Source: Bradyrhizobium sp. WSM471 (GTDB lineage Bacteria > Pseudomonadota > Alphaproteobacteria > Rhizobiales > Xanthobacteraceae). Taken from it: a stretch of DNA of 64,000 nucleotides. Positions 53,437 through 62,033 of the stretch are shown piece by piece (position 1 is the stretch's first letter; each line of letters starts with the position of its first letter). Position numbers and translations under genes: made by a program. The stretch lies in the NCBI RefSeq assembly GCF_000244915.1, contig NZ_CM001442.1:3906001-3970000 (forward strand), read 5' to 3'. The notes under the pieces were generated by a model. It was not told the DNA's origin, made no database searches, and saw only the letters and a program-made list of their open reading frames with translations.

Positions 53437-54924
53437 TCATAGTGAACGTTCGTCATGCCCGCCGGGCCGCTTGCGCCTCGCTCGCAAGGCCGCTCGCGAT
53501 TCCCGCGCGAGCCGCTCGGCGGATGCCACGAGCTTCGGAACCGCGTGGCCGGAAAATCCCAGCACGAAGCCGGGCAGTGGACGTGAGCGTGAATAGGTGT
53601 CGGCCAACAGCCAGCCTTCGGCGCGGGCGGCCTGCTTGGCTTCTGCCGCCACGAGCGGATCGACCGAGGGATCGAACCGGGCGACAAGATGCAGACCCTG
53701 CGATGGGACCGGCACCGACAGCACGCCGTCGGATGCGGCTTCGAGCGTCCCGGCCAGCGCGTCGCGCGCCTCGCGGTAAAGCTTGCGCACGCGCTTCAGG
53801 TTCGCCGCGAAGGCGCCGGAATTGAGCATGTCGGCCACCGCGCCCTCCATCAGCGTGCCGGGAAAGCGGTCGAGCGCGGCCCGCGCCGCGGTGACATCCG
53901 CAATCAAGCGCTCGGGCAGGGCGCAATAGCCGATGCGCAGACCCGGAAACAACGTCTTGGCGAACGTGCCCATGTAGATCACGCGCTGGAGGTGATCGAT
54001 GCCGGCCAGCGACATCAGCGGCGCGCCGTCATAACGGAATTCGCTGTCGTAATCGTCTTCCAGCACGAAGGCGCCGGCCTGCCTGGCCCAGTCCAGCAGC
54101 TCGAGCCGCCGCGGCATCGACATCTGCACGCCCAGCGGAAACTGGTGCGATGGCGTCACATAGGCTGCGCGCGCGGACGGCGCCGCCGCGCGGCCTCTGG
54201 CGATCCGCATGCCGTACGCGTCGACGGGCACGGACACGGCACGATAGCCGCAATGCGCGATAGTCTTGCGCGCGGCGGGATAACCTGGGTCCTCGCACCA
54301 GACCTGGTCGTTGGGCTTCAGGATCGCGCTCAGCACGATGCGCAGCGCGTGCAGCGTGCCCGACGTCAGCATGATCTGATCGGGATCGCAGCGCAGGCCC
54401 CGCGCCGACAACAGATGATCGGCGATCGCCGCGCGCAGCTCGCGGCTGCCGCGGGGGTCGCCATAGTGCAGATGCTCCGCGCCGAAGGCGCGCATGCGGC
54501 GGCCGACAAAGGCCCGGAAACGCTGCACGGCGCGCGCGTCGATATGGGTGCAGCCGAGCGAAAACGCGCCTTGCCCCGGCGTTTCGACGCTGATCTTCGG
54601 CCGCTTCAGCTCGGCCGCGCGTGCGGGAATGCGCGCGGCGACAAACGTGCCGGAGCCGACGGTGGCGTCGGCAAAGCCGTCGGCGATCAGCCGCTCATAG
54701 GCGGTGACGACGGCATTGCGCCGAAAGCCGGTTTGTTTGGCCAGCGTGCGCGACGGCGGCAGCGGCTCGCCGGGTTTCACCAGACCGCCGACGATCATCT
54801 CGCATAGTGCCTGATACAGCCGATGCGCCGACGAGGCGCCAGCCGTGATGTGCGGGCCTGCGAGATCGAGCGGCAGCTCGGCCTTGGCGGGCGAGGGGGT
54901 GGAATTGGTCGGAATTTTTCGCAT
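53437..54924 (-). CDS. MocR/PdxR-type regulator (GntR-aminotransferase fusion)
   Basis: A regulator of about 495 residues. The N-terminal GntR winged helix (LYQALCEMIVGGLVKPGEPLPPSRTLAKQTGFRRNAVVTAYERL, about residues 35-80) is fused to an aminotransferase class I domain with PLP-binding Lys in MGTFAKTLFPGLRIGY. MocR proteins bind PLP or amino acids and regulate adjacent genes. It is divergent from the flavin split-barrel gene, separated by 73 bases, so it probably regulates that gene and itself. I chose ATG 54924; the longer frame from 54981 overlaps the divergent promoter. Confidence 0.9.
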   Translation of the reverse strand: MRKIPTNSTPSPAKAELPLDLAGPHITAGASSAHRLYQALCEMIVGGLVKPGEPLPPSRTLAKQTGFRRNAVVTAYERLIADGFADATVGSGTFVAARIPARAAELKRPKISVETPGQGAFSLGCTHIDARAVQRFRAFVGRRMRAFGAEHLHYGDPRGSRELRAAIADHLLSARGLRCDPDQIMLTSGTLHALRIVLSAILKPNDQVWCEDPGYPAARKTIAHCGYRAVSVPVDAYGMRIARGRAAAPSARAAYVTPSHQFPLGVQMSMPRRLELLDWARQAGAFVLEDDYDSEFRYDGAPLMSLAGIDHLQRVIYMGTFAKTLFPGLRIGYCALPERLIADVTAARAALDRFPGTLMEGAVADMLNSGAFAANLKRVRKLYREARDALAGTLEAASDGVLSVPVPSQGLHLVARFDPSVDPLVAAEAKQAARAEGWLLADTYSRSRPLPGFVLGFSGHAVPKLVASAERLARESRAALRARRKRPGGHDERSL

Positions 54925-54969
54925 GGAATTGGCACTATCGCAGACCAAATCCGCGGCTACAACTGCTCT

Positions 54970-54984
54970 GGATTGTTGCAATCC
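54970..54984. promoter_or_regulatory. Inverted repeat in the MocR/PNPOx divergent promoter
   Basis: GGATTG-TTG-CAATCC is a perfect 6-3-6 dyad located just before the split-barrel gene's ribosome site and 46 bases from the MocR start. It is a candidate operator. Confidence 0.5.
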
Positions 54985-54997
54985 GACAGGAGCGGCC

Positions 54998-55723
54998 GTG
55001 AGCCAGACCGAGAACCCAAATTCCTATCCGACATCCGCGCGCAACCAGGTGAAGCGCCGTCACGACCGCGGCTTCTACGATCACGACACCGTTCATCGCA
55101 TCCTGGATTCCTCGATGCTCTGCCACGTCTCCTACGCGATCGACGGCCAGCCCTATTGCACGCCGACCTTTTTCTGGCGCGAAGGGACCAAGCTGTATTG
55201 GCACGGCTCGAGCGCCAGCCGCATGCTGCGCAACCAGACCCGGGGCGAGCGTGTGTGCCTGACAGTCGCCCATCTCGACAGTCTGGTGCTGGCGCGCTGT
55301 GGATTCAATCACTCGGCCGACTACCGCGCCGTGATGGCATTCGGCACCGCCTATCTCGTCACCGATCCCGAGGAGAAAGAGCGCGCGGTCATCGCGATGG
55401 TCGACCGCTTCTTCCCCGATCGCACCGCAAGCCTGCGGGCGAGCAACACGCAGGAGATCAAGGCCACCTCCTTTATCGCGATGGAGATCGAGGAGGCCTC
55501 CGCGAAAATCCGCGCCAAGGGCGTCGCCGACGACGACGAGGACTATGCGCTGCCGATCTATGCCGAGCGCATCCCGGTACGCACCGTGCTCGGCGCGCCG
55601 GAGCCTTGCCCGCGGCTGCTCGACGGCGTGCGCCGGCCGGCGACACTGAATGGCTATTCGGAAGGCCGGCTGCTCGAAGATGCATTGCGGGATGCTTATT
55701 TTGCAGAGTACCCGAACGGCTGA
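54998..55723 (+). CDS. Pyridoxamine 5'-phosphate oxidase-family flavin protein
   Basis: A 241-residue FMN split-barrel protein. It has DTVHRILDSSMLCHVSYAIDGQPYCTPTFFWREG, then YWHGSSASRMLRN, VCLTVAHLDSLVLARC and YRAVMAFGTAYLV, resembling the NimA/heme-utilisation HutZ-like side of the family rather than true PdxH. Being divergent from a PLP-binding MocR regulator suggests a role in vitamin B6 metabolism, but nitroreductase or F420-type use is possible. GTG 54998 has AGGAG six bases upstream. Confidence 0.85.
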   Translation: MSQTENPNSYPTSARNQVKRRHDRGFYDHDTVHRILDSSMLCHVSYAIDGQPYCTPTFFWREGTKLYWHGSSASRMLRNQTRGERVCLTVAHLDSLVLARCGFNHSADYRAVMAFGTAYLVTDPEEKERAVIAMVDRFFPDRTASLRASNTQEIKATSFIAMEIEEASAKIRAKGVADDDEDYALPIYAERIPVRTVLGAPEPCPRLLDGVRRPATLNGYSEGRLLEDALRDAYFAEYPNG

Positions 55724-55777
55724 AATCGGTTAGCTTGCGCTCCATCGATGATCTCAATGCCCGATTGGAGTTGCCTG

Positions 55778-57055
55778 ATGAATGCCGAAACGCAGCAGAG
55801 GATTCTTGACGCCGTCGATGCCGGCTTCGAAACCCAGCTCGCGACCACCCGCGATTTCGTCGCGATCCCCTCGACCCGCGGTGCGGAGGGGCCATGCCAG
55901 GACATGATCGGCGACCTCCTGCGCGCGCGCGGCTACGAGGTCGACGACTGGCACATCAATGTCGACGACCTCAAGGATCTGCGCGGCTTCGGACCCATCG
56001 AGCACGATTTTTCGAAGGCGCGCACTGTGGTCGGCACGTACCGGCCCAAAACTGAGGCGGGCAAATCGCTGATCCTGCAGGGCCATTGCGACGTGGTGCC
56101 CGCAGGGCCGCTCGAACTGTGGGACACGCCACCATTCTCGCCCGTCATCAAGGACGGCAAGATGTTCGGTCGCGGTGCCTGCGACATGAAGTCGGGCACC
56201 ATCGCAGCGCTCTCCGCGCTCGATGCGATCAAGGCCGCGGGCCTCAAGCCGACGGCGCGGATCCACTTCCAGTCGGTGATCGAGGAGGAGAGCACCGGCG
56301 TCGGCGCACTCTCGACGCTTCAACGCGGCTATCGTGCCGATGCCTGCTTCATCCCCGAGCCGACCGGCGGCAAGATGGTGCGCTCGCAGGTGGGCGTGAT
56401 CTGGTTCCGCCTACGCGTGAAGGGCCATCCGACCCATGTCGCCTTCGCCGGCTCCGGCGCGAACGCAATCATGGCGGCCTATCATTTGATCCAGGCGCTG
56501 CAAAAACTCGAGATCGAGTGGAACGAGCGCGCGAAAGCCGATCGTCACTTCAAGACGCTGAACCATCCCATCAACTTCAACCCCGGCATCATCAAGGGCG
56601 GCGACTGGGCCTCCAGCGTGCCGGCCTGGTGCGACGTCGATTGCCGGATTGCCGTGTTGCCGGGCTGGTCGATCGCCGATCACCAGAAGGAGATCATGGC
56701 CTGCGTTGCGGCTGCCGCGCGCAACCACCGCTTCCTCGCCAATAATCCCCCGGAGGTCGAATGGTCGGGCTTTTTGTCGGAAGGCTATGAGCTGACCGAC
56801 GCCGCCGCGCCTGAGGCGGCGTTCGGCAAGGCCTTCAACACCGTCTATGGCGGCGCAGTCGAAGATCTCGTCTTCACCGCGCTCACCGACACCCGCTTTT
56901 ACGGCCTCAATCACGGCATCCCGAGCCTGTGTTTCGGCGCGAGTGGCGGCGAGATGCACGGCTTCAATGAATATGTCGATCTGCAATCGCTGAAGAAGAC
57001 GACCAAGGCGATGGCGCTGTTCATCGCGGATTGGTGCGGGGTGGAGAAGGGGTAG
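55778..57055 (+). CDS. M20 family deacylase (ArgE/DapE-like)
   Basis: A 425-residue metallopeptidase-fold enzyme. The zinc site is seen as ILQGHCDVVPAGPLELWDTPPFSP (His and Asp ligands), GRGACDMKSG (bridging Asp) and SVIEEESTGVGA (general base Glu). PTGGKMVRSQVG and GHPTHVAFAG mark the dimerisation part. It may deacylate acetylornithine or another N-acyl amino acid; the exact substrate is not determined. ATG 55778 has GGAG seven bases upstream; an ATG at 55748 is in frame but lacks a good ribosome site. It follows the split-barrel gene by about 54 bases. Confidence 0.9.
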   Translation: MNAETQQRILDAVDAGFETQLATTRDFVAIPSTRGAEGPCQDMIGDLLRARGYEVDDWHINVDDLKDLRGFGPIEHDFSKARTVVGTYRPKTEAGKSLILQGHCDVVPAGPLELWDTPPFSPVIKDGKMFGRGACDMKSGTIAALSALDAIKAAGLKPTARIHFQSVIEEESTGVGALSTLQRGYRADACFIPEPTGGKMVRSQVGVIWFRLRVKGHPTHVAFAGSGANAIMAAYHLIQALQKLEIEWNERAKADRHFKTLNHPINFNPGIIKGGDWASSVPAWCDVDCRIAVLPGWSIADHQKEIMACVAAAARNHRFLANNPPEVEWSGFLSEGYELTDAAAPEAAFGKAFNTVYGGAVEDLVFTALTDTRFYGLNHGIPSLCFGASGGEMHGFNEYVDLQSLKKTTKAMALFIADWCGVEKG

Positions 57056-57066
57056 GGGCCTTCCGC

Positions 57067-57184
57067 CGTCATTGCGAGGAGCCCTTGCGACGAAGCAATC
57101 CAGACTGCCACCGCGGAGGCAGACTGGATTGCTTCCGCCTTCGCTGAAGCTTCGGCGGACAAGTCGCTGCGCTCGCAATGACGG
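57067..57184. repeat. Palindromic intergenic repeat (REP-like, copy 2)
   Basis: Starts CGTCATTGCGAGGAGC, includes AAGCAATCCAGACTG and its partner AGACTGGATTGCTT, and ends GCTCGCAATGACGG. It contains an inserted small hairpin (CCGCCTTCGCTGAAGCTTCGGCGG) absent from copies 1 and 3. Confidence 0.85.
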
Positions 57185-57216
57185 GGGCTGCCCAATCCAC
57201 CGGCGTTCCAAAATCC

Positions 57217-57228
57217 TTTAAGCTTAAA
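57217..57228. promoter_or_regulatory. Palindrome TTTAAGCTTAAA upstream of kynurenine operon
   Basis: A perfect 12-bp palindrome, extended by flanking CC and CTAAAG, lies about 80 bases before the first kynurenine gene. It is a likely operator for a dimeric regulator such as a MarR or Lrp type, not found in the window. Confidence 0.5.
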
Positions 57229-57307
57229 CTAAAGACTAGGATGCCGCCCGCGCTGGTGGCAGACTGGCGCCAGGTCCAGAAGGCCTTGAGTCCGTCGAGG
57301 AAGCAGG

Positions 57308-58117
57308 ATGCGCGATTGGGATGACGCTTACGCCAATTCGGCCCATATCCCGGGCTCGGACAAGATACCGGCGCTGTGGGCGGAGCGGGCGGCGGCTTAT
57401 CGCGCCGTGCTGAAGGAGTTTCGCGCTGACATCGCCTATGGCACCGGCGAGCGCCAGCGCCTCGACCTCGTCCTGCCCGACGGCGACAGCAAGGGCCTCG
57501 TCGTGTTCGTCCACGGCGGCTATTGGATGCGCTTCGACAAATCGGCATGGACCGATCTCGCCGAAGGCGCGCGTCATCATGGCTGGACCGTGGCACTGCC
57601 AAGCTACACGCTGACGCCGGCCGCGCGCATCTCCGACATTACGGCGGAAATCACCACAGCGACCGCCAAGGCGGCCTCGCTCGTCGCGGGTCCGATCCGG
57701 CTCGCCGGCCATTCCGCGGGCGGTCATCTCGTCACGCGCATGCTGTGCGACGACAGCCGGCTGGAGCCCGCCGTCTACAACCGCGTCGCCGGCACGCTTT
57801 CGATCAGCGGCCTGCATGATCTGCGTCCACTGCTCAAGACCAGGATGAACGACACCCTGCGCATGACGATGGAGGAGGCGACGCTGGAAAGCGCGGCGCT
57901 GCATCTGCCGCGCGGGGCTTCGCCGGTGACCGCCTGGGTCGGGGGCAACGAGCGGCCCGAATTCATCCGCCAGTCCGATCTGATGGCCAATGTCTGGACT
58001 GGATTCGACGTGCCGACGCGTCTTGTCGTCGATCCCGGGCTGAACCATTTTACCGTGATCGACGCCCTCAAGGACCCTTCGTCGCCAATTACCGCGCGCC
58101 TGATCGGCCTCGACTGA
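57308..58117 (+). CDS. Alpha/beta hydrolase, probable kynurenine formamidase
   Basis: A 269-residue alpha/beta hydrolase with the oxyanion-hole motif [14 protein letters not shown], nucleophile Ser in [11 protein letters not shown], and a likely catalytic His in [12 protein letters not shown]. Its position directly upstream of kynA and kynU suggests it hydrolyses N-formylkynurenine, replacing the unrelated bacterial metal-dependent KynB. Eukaryotic-type arylformamidases share this fold and the HGGYW motif. ATG 57308 is preceded by GGAAG. The gap to kynA is 32 bases. Confidence 0.85.
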   Translation: MRDWDDAYANSAHIPGSDKIPALWAERAAAYRAVLKEFRADIAYGTGERQRLDLVLPDGDSKGLVVFVHGGYWMRFDKSAWTDLAEGARHHGWTVALPSYTLTPAARISDITAEITTATAKAASLVAGPIRLAGHSAGGHLVTRMLCDDSRLEPAVYNRVAGTLSISGLHDLRPLLKTRMNDTLRMTMEEATLESAALHLPRGASPVTAWVGGNERPEFIRQSDLMANVWTGFDVPTRLVVDPGLNHFTVIDALKDPSSPITARLIGLD

Positions 58118-58149
58118 CGAGGCCTCAAAATCGATCGAAAGGGCCTGCC

Positions 58150-58989
58150 ATGACGTCCAGCCAATACGATCCCGCAAGCGAAGGCGCCGAGACCGATTTC
58201 GCCCGGCGGATGTCCTATGGCAACTATCTGGCGCTGGACGCGATCCTCGGCGCGCAGCATCCGCTGTCGGAAGCGCATGACGAGATGCTGTTCATCATCC
58301 AGCATCAGACCACCGAGCTGTGGATGCGGCTCGCCATCCACGAGCTCAGCGCCGCACGCCGTTCGATCGCAAAGGATGAGGTGCAGCCTGCGATGAAGAT
58401 GTTGGCACGGATGTCGCGCATCTTCGAGCAGCTCAACGGCGCCTGGGACGTGCTGCGCACCATGACGCCCAGCGAGTATACGCGCTTCCGCTCGCAGCTT
58501 GGCCAGTCCTCGGGCTTCCAGTCGCGGCAATACCGGCTCATCGAATTCCTGCTCGGCAATCGCAACCATGCCATGCTCAAACCGCACGCGCACGATCTGG
58601 AAACCACGCAGCTGCTCGAAGCCGAGCTCGCAACGCCGAGCCTCTATGACGAGGTGTTGCGGCTCGCCGACCGCAACGGGCTCAAGATGCCTGCGGCCGT
58701 GCTGGCGCGCGATGTTCGCGAGACTCATAGCTTCAGTGAAGGTGTGCTGCAGGCTTGGCGTATCGTCTACGAAGCGCCGGAAACGCACTGGATGCTCTAT
58801 GAGCTCGCCGAGAAGCTGGTCGATTTCGAGGATTATTTCCGGCGCTGGCGCTTCAACCATGTGACGACGGTCGAGCGCGTCATCGGCTTCAAGCGCGGCA
58901 CCGGCGGCACCGGCGGCGTCAGCTACCTCAAGCGCATGCTGGAGGTCGAGCTGTTTCCTGAACTCTGGCGCGTGCGCACGATCCTGTAG
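58150..58989 (+). CDS. kynA: Tryptophan 2,3-dioxygenase
   Basis: A 279-residue haem enzyme, the typical length, that opens the indole ring of tryptophan to N-formylkynurenine. Motifs: [35 protein letters not shown] (distal side and substrate binding), [17 protein letters not shown] and the proximal haem His in [22 protein letters not shown]. Second gene of the kynurenine operon; kynU follows eight bases later. Confidence 0.96.
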   Translation: MTSSQYDPASEGAETDFARRMSYGNYLALDAILGAQHPLSEAHDEMLFIIQHQTTELWMRLAIHELSAARRSIAKDEVQPAMKMLARMSRIFEQLNGAWDVLRTMTPSEYTRFRSQLGQSSGFQSRQYRLIEFLLGNRNHAMLKPHAHDLETTQLLEAELATPSLYDEVLRLADRNGLKMPAAVLARDVRETHSFSEGVLQAWRIVYEAPETHWMLYELAEKLVDFEDYFRRWRFNHVTTVERVIGFKRGTGGTGGVSYLKRMLEVELFPELWRVRTIL

Positions 58990-58997
58990 AGAATTTC

Positions 58998-60200
58998 ATG
59001 ACCAAGCTTCGCGTCTACGACGACACCAAAGCGCTATTCCATATGCCGGACGGCGTGATCTATCTCGACGGCAATTCGCTCGGCGCGTTGCCGCTTGGCG
59101 TTGCCGAGCGCGTCAGCCGCGTCATCACCGCGGAGTGGGGCGATGAATTGATCCGCGCCTGGAATACGGCGGGTTGGTATGCCCAGCCGCGCCATGTCGG
59201 CGATCGCATCGCGCGACTGATCGGTGCGGAAGCCGGCTCCGTCATGGTCGGAGATACGCTGTCGCTCAAGGTCTATCAGGCGCTCGCCGCCGCGCTCGAC
59301 ATGAACGCATCGCGCAAGATCGTCCTGTCGGACACCGGCAACTTTCCGACCGATCTCTACATGGCCGAAGGCCTGATCGCGACCCTTGGCCGTGGGCATC
59401 AATTGCGCCTGGTGGTGCCGGAGGAGATCGAGGCTTCGTTGTCGGAGGAGATCGCGGTGCTCTACATCACCGAGGTCGATTACCGCACCGGACGACGCCA
59501 CGACATGGCGAAGCTGACGGCAAGAGCGCATGCGCTCGGCATCGTCACGGTCTGGGACCTCGCGCATTCGGCCGGCGCGCTGCCGGTTGACCTTGCAGGC
59601 ACCGGCGCTGATTTCGCGGCCGGATGCACCTACAAATACATCAACGCCGGCCCCGGCGCGCCGGCCTTTCTCTACGTCGCGCCACGCCACGCCGACAGCG
59701 TGCGCGCCGCTTTGTCGGGGTGGATGGGGCACGCAAAGCCGTTCGCGTTCGAGCTTGCCTATGCGGCCGCCGGGGGCGTCGAGCGCATGCGCGTCGGAAC
59801 ACCGCCGGTGTTGGCAATGGCGGCGCTGGAGGCCTCGCTGGACATCTGGGACCACGTCGATATCGCCGAGGTCCGAGCCCGCTCGCTGGCGCTTGGCGAT
59901 CTCCTGATTGCCGAGGTCGAACGCCGCTGTCCGTCCTTGAAGCTCGTCACCCCGCGCACGCATGAGCGCCGCGGCTCTCAGGTCTCCTTCGCCTTCGGCG
60001 GCGGCTACGCCGCAATGCAGGCCCTCATCGCCCGTGGCGTCGTCGGGGATTTCCGCGCGCCTGACATCATGAGGTTTGGCATCACGCCGCTGTATATCGG
60101 CGAGGCCGAGGTGATGCGGGCGGCCGAGATCATCGAAGAGGTGATCGCGGGCGAGATTTGGCGGCGGCCGGAGTATCAGGTGGTGAATGCGGTGACGTGA
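58998..60200 (+). CDS. kynU: Kynureninase
   Basis: A 400-residue PLP enzyme of the class V aminotransferase fold that cleaves kynurenine to anthranilate and alanine. Motifs: YLDGNSLGALP, the PLP Lys in GCTYKYINAGPGAP, VWDLAHSAGALPVDL with the Asp that binds the PLP pyridine, and GWMGHAKPF. Last gene of the operon. AGAG lies nine bases before the ATG. Confidence 0.96.
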   Translation: MTKLRVYDDTKALFHMPDGVIYLDGNSLGALPLGVAERVSRVITAEWGDELIRAWNTAGWYAQPRHVGDRIARLIGAEAGSVMVGDTLSLKVYQALAAALDMNASRKIVLSDTGNFPTDLYMAEGLIATLGRGHQLRLVVPEEIEASLSEEIAVLYITEVDYRTGRRHDMAKLTARAHALGIVTVWDLAHSAGALPVDLAGTGADFAAGCTYKYINAGPGAPAFLYVAPRHADSVRAALSGWMGHAKPFAFELAYAAAGGVERMRVGTPPVLAMAALEASLDIWDHVDIAEVRARSLALGDLLIAEVERRCPSLKLVTPRTHERRGSQVSFAFGGGYAAMQALIARGVVGDFRAPDIMRFGITPLYIGEAEVMRAAEIIEEVIAGEIWRRPEYQVVNAVT

Positions 60201-60220
60201 GATACGAAGGCTGTCTCCCC

Positions 60221-60300
60221 GTCATTGCGAGCGCAGCGAAGCAATCCAGAAATGTATCCGCGGAGAGATTCTGGATTGCTTCGCTGCGCTTGCAATGACG
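60221..60300. repeat. Palindromic intergenic repeat (REP-like, copy 3)
   Basis: Starts GTCATTGCGAGCGCAGCGAA, has GCAATCCAGA and its partner TCTGGATTGC, and ends GCTTGCAATGACG. It lies between kynU and the thioesterase gene. Confidence 0.85.
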
Positions 60301-60371
60301 ACCTCGGACGTCATTGCTTTGCCGCGCGGAGCAATTCACCCTGTGAGCAGAATGATTTGGGAGGAGATCCG

Positions 60372-60773
60372 ATGACGCCGCTCGAGAAACTTAAAGCCAT
60401 GAAGATGCCGTTTGCCGAACTCAAGGGCGTCGAGTTCGTCGAAGCCGGGAAGGATCGCGTGGTGGCGCGGATGATGGTCAGGCCCGATCTCTGCACGCTT
60501 CATCACACGATTCACGGAGGCGCGGTGATGGCGCTGGCCGATTCCGTCGGCGCGGCGGCCACCGTGATCAATCTGCCGGAGGACGCCAAGGGCACGACCA
60601 CGCTCGAGAGCAAGACCAACTTCATCGGCGGGGCCAAGGAGGGAACCACGGTGATCGCGACCGCTACCCCAATCCACAGAGGCCGGCGCACCCAGGTCTG
60701 GACCACCCGGCTGGAGACCGAGGACGGCAAGCTGATCGCCGTGGTGACGCAAACCCAGCTGGTCCTCGTATGA
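60372..60773 (+). CDS. PaaI-type hotdog thioesterase
   Basis: A 133-residue hotdog-fold protein. It starts MTPLEKLKAMKMPFAELKGVEFVEAG and carries HHTIHGGAVMALADSVGAAATV, the PaaI-like His-Gly-Gly motif and catalytic Asp, then LESKTNFIGGAKEGT and GRRTQVWTTRLETEDGKLIAVVTQTQLV. It should hydrolyse aryl- or acyl-CoA thioesters in the cytosol. ATG 60372 has GGGAGGAGAT upstream, and earlier frame sequence comes from the REP-like repeat. Confidence 0.9.
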   Translation: MTPLEKLKAMKMPFAELKGVEFVEAGKDRVVARMMVRPDLCTLHHTIHGGAVMALADSVGAAATVINLPEDAKGTTTLESKTNFIGGAKEGTTVIATATPIHRGRRTQVWTTRLETEDGKLIAVVTQTQLVLV

Positions 60774-60841
60774 ATACGGGGGCTTGATTTTATTAACGAA
60801 TTAGTCGCCTCCAATGCCCGAAACTTGGGCAGGTTCCCGTC

Positions 60842-60896
60842 TTGAAAAGTTTGTTGCGATGCACAATATTGGAGGCCTAGGGATTCGAACGCCTCC
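60842..60896 (+). promoter_or_regulatory. Candidate promoter and leader hairpin upstream of GNAT gene
   Basis: TTGAAA (60842-60847), a 17-base spacer and AATATT (60865-60870) resemble a sigma-70 promoter. Immediately after is a hairpin with stem GGAGGC/GCCTCC and a 14-base loop (60871-60896). The loop strand contains GGATTCGAAC, which is the reverse complement of the usual tRNA T-loop run GTTCGAATCC. Confidence 0.45.
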
Positions 60897-60923
60897 TCGA
60901 GGGATACCAAGAGGAGTTTTGAC

Positions 60924-61553
60924 TTGTCACTCGCAGCAGATTTTGGACTTGAAGTAACCAGCCGCCCGAAGTCCGTTCAGGGCTACGTGCGCACCTTGAG
61001 CCAGCAGGAAGAATTGCCGCTCTTGCGCGATCATCTGCTGAGGCTCGATGCCGAAAGCCGGCACGACCGCTTCAACGGTTTTCTCGACGACAGTTTTATC
61101 GAGCGTTACGCCGCCCGCTGTGCCGAGGACGGCACCGTGATCGTCGCCTATATCGTCGACGGCGTGGTCCGCGGTGCGGCCGAGCTGCATCCGCCCGAGG
61201 GCGATTCGCTGCCCGAGGTCGCCTTCAGCGTGGAAGCCTCGGCGCGGCGCCAGAACGTCGGCACCGTGCTGTTCAGCCGCCTGATCGCGGAAGCGCGCTG
61301 GAAAGGCTACAAGCGCCTGCGCATTACCACCGGCGCCGAGAATCACGCGATGCGGGCGCTCGCCAGGAAGTTCGGGGCGCATCTGCAATTCCGTCATGGC
61401 GAATCGACCGGTACGATCGATCTCGCCAAGGCACCTGAGGACGAGCTCGCTGATCTCGCGGCCTCGCCATTCGCGGCCGGCCGCGCTCTGATCAGCTTCA
61501 ACTCGACCTGCTGGAAGATCATCTCCAGCATCTATGGCAATCGTGCCGCCTGA
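60924..61553 (+). CDS. GNAT-family N-acetyltransferase
   Basis: A 209-residue GNAT with the N-terminal part LSQQEELPLLRDHLLRLDAESRHDRFNG, a strand VAFSVEASARRQNVGTVLFSRLIAEARW that contains the acetyl-CoA loop RRQNVGTV, and TTGAENHAMRALARKFGAHL (motif B). Substrate unknown. It starts at TTG 60924 with AGAGGAG eight bases upstream, behind the candidate promoter and hairpin. A bidirectional terminator lies just after its stop. Confidence 0.88.
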   Translation: MSLAADFGLEVTSRPKSVQGYVRTLSQQEELPLLRDHLLRLDAESRHDRFNGFLDDSFIERYAARCAEDGTVIVAYIVDGVVRGAAELHPPEGDSLPEVAFSVEASARRQNVGTVLFSRLIAEARWKGYKRLRITTGAENHAMRALARKFGAHLQFRHGESTGTIDLAKAPEDELADLAASPFAAGRALISFNSTCWKIISSIYGNRAA

Positions 61554-61576
61554 CCTGAAAAAGTCGTCTGGAATCA

Positions 61577-61607
61577 AAAAGCGGACCGGCAGAACCGGTC
61601 CGCTTTT
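61577..61607. terminator. Bidirectional Rho-independent terminator
   Basis: A perfect 13-bp stem (AAAAGCGGACCGG/CCGGTCCGCTTTT) with a 5-base loop; both strands end in four T. It lies 24 bases after the GNAT stop and 26 bases from the stop of the convergent minus-strand gene, serving both. Confidence 0.92.
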
Positions 61608-61632
61608 GTATTGGATGTAGGGAACTAGGCTG

Positions 61633-61938
61633 TCAGGTGCCGGTCCGCTTGTCGTTGCCGAAGCGGCGCACGACGCGGCGTTCGACCACCACCGAGCGCT
61701 GCGCGCCCTGTTCGCCGGCGATCACGCGGGTCGAGGTGATGCGGCTGTTGGTGCGAACCTGTTTCTTGACCTCGGCCTGGACGACATCGAGCGGCATGCC
61801 CATCAGGGCTGCGGCGATCTCGGCCTGCTGCTCCTGATCATCGGTGATGCCGACGGCGGCGAAGATCGCCTCGTCCAGGGTCGGCGGATCGTGGCGCACG
61901 CGCCGCGTGCCATATTTGGTATTCCAGTCTGCGTTCAT
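61633..61938 (-). CDS. Small hypothetical protein
   Basis: A 101-residue cytosolic protein with no recognised family. Two parts can be seen: an acidic, Ala-rich helical stretch (PTLDEAIFAAVGITDDQEQQAEIAAALMGMPLDVVQAEVKKQV) and a basic tail (RSVVVERRVVRRFGNDK). GAGG precedes the ATG. The composition and the terminator downstream support a real gene. Confidence 0.7.
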   Translation of the reverse strand: MNADWNTKYGTRRVRHDPPTLDEAIFAAVGITDDQEQQAEIAAALMGMPLDVVQAEVKKQVRTNSRITSTRVIAGEQGAQRSVVVERRVVRRFGNDKRTGT

Positions 61939-62033
61939 AACGGCCTCGTTTCGATGCCGGGATACCTAGTGCCGTCTATGTTGCATTGCAATATGAAAAA
62001 GATGTGGCATCTCAGCTATGCACCGGTTGGGTG

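Noticed and set aside
60871..60900. Possible tRNA gene on the minus strand
   Set aside because: T-stem bases do not pair and no anticodon or 5' acceptor arm is found.
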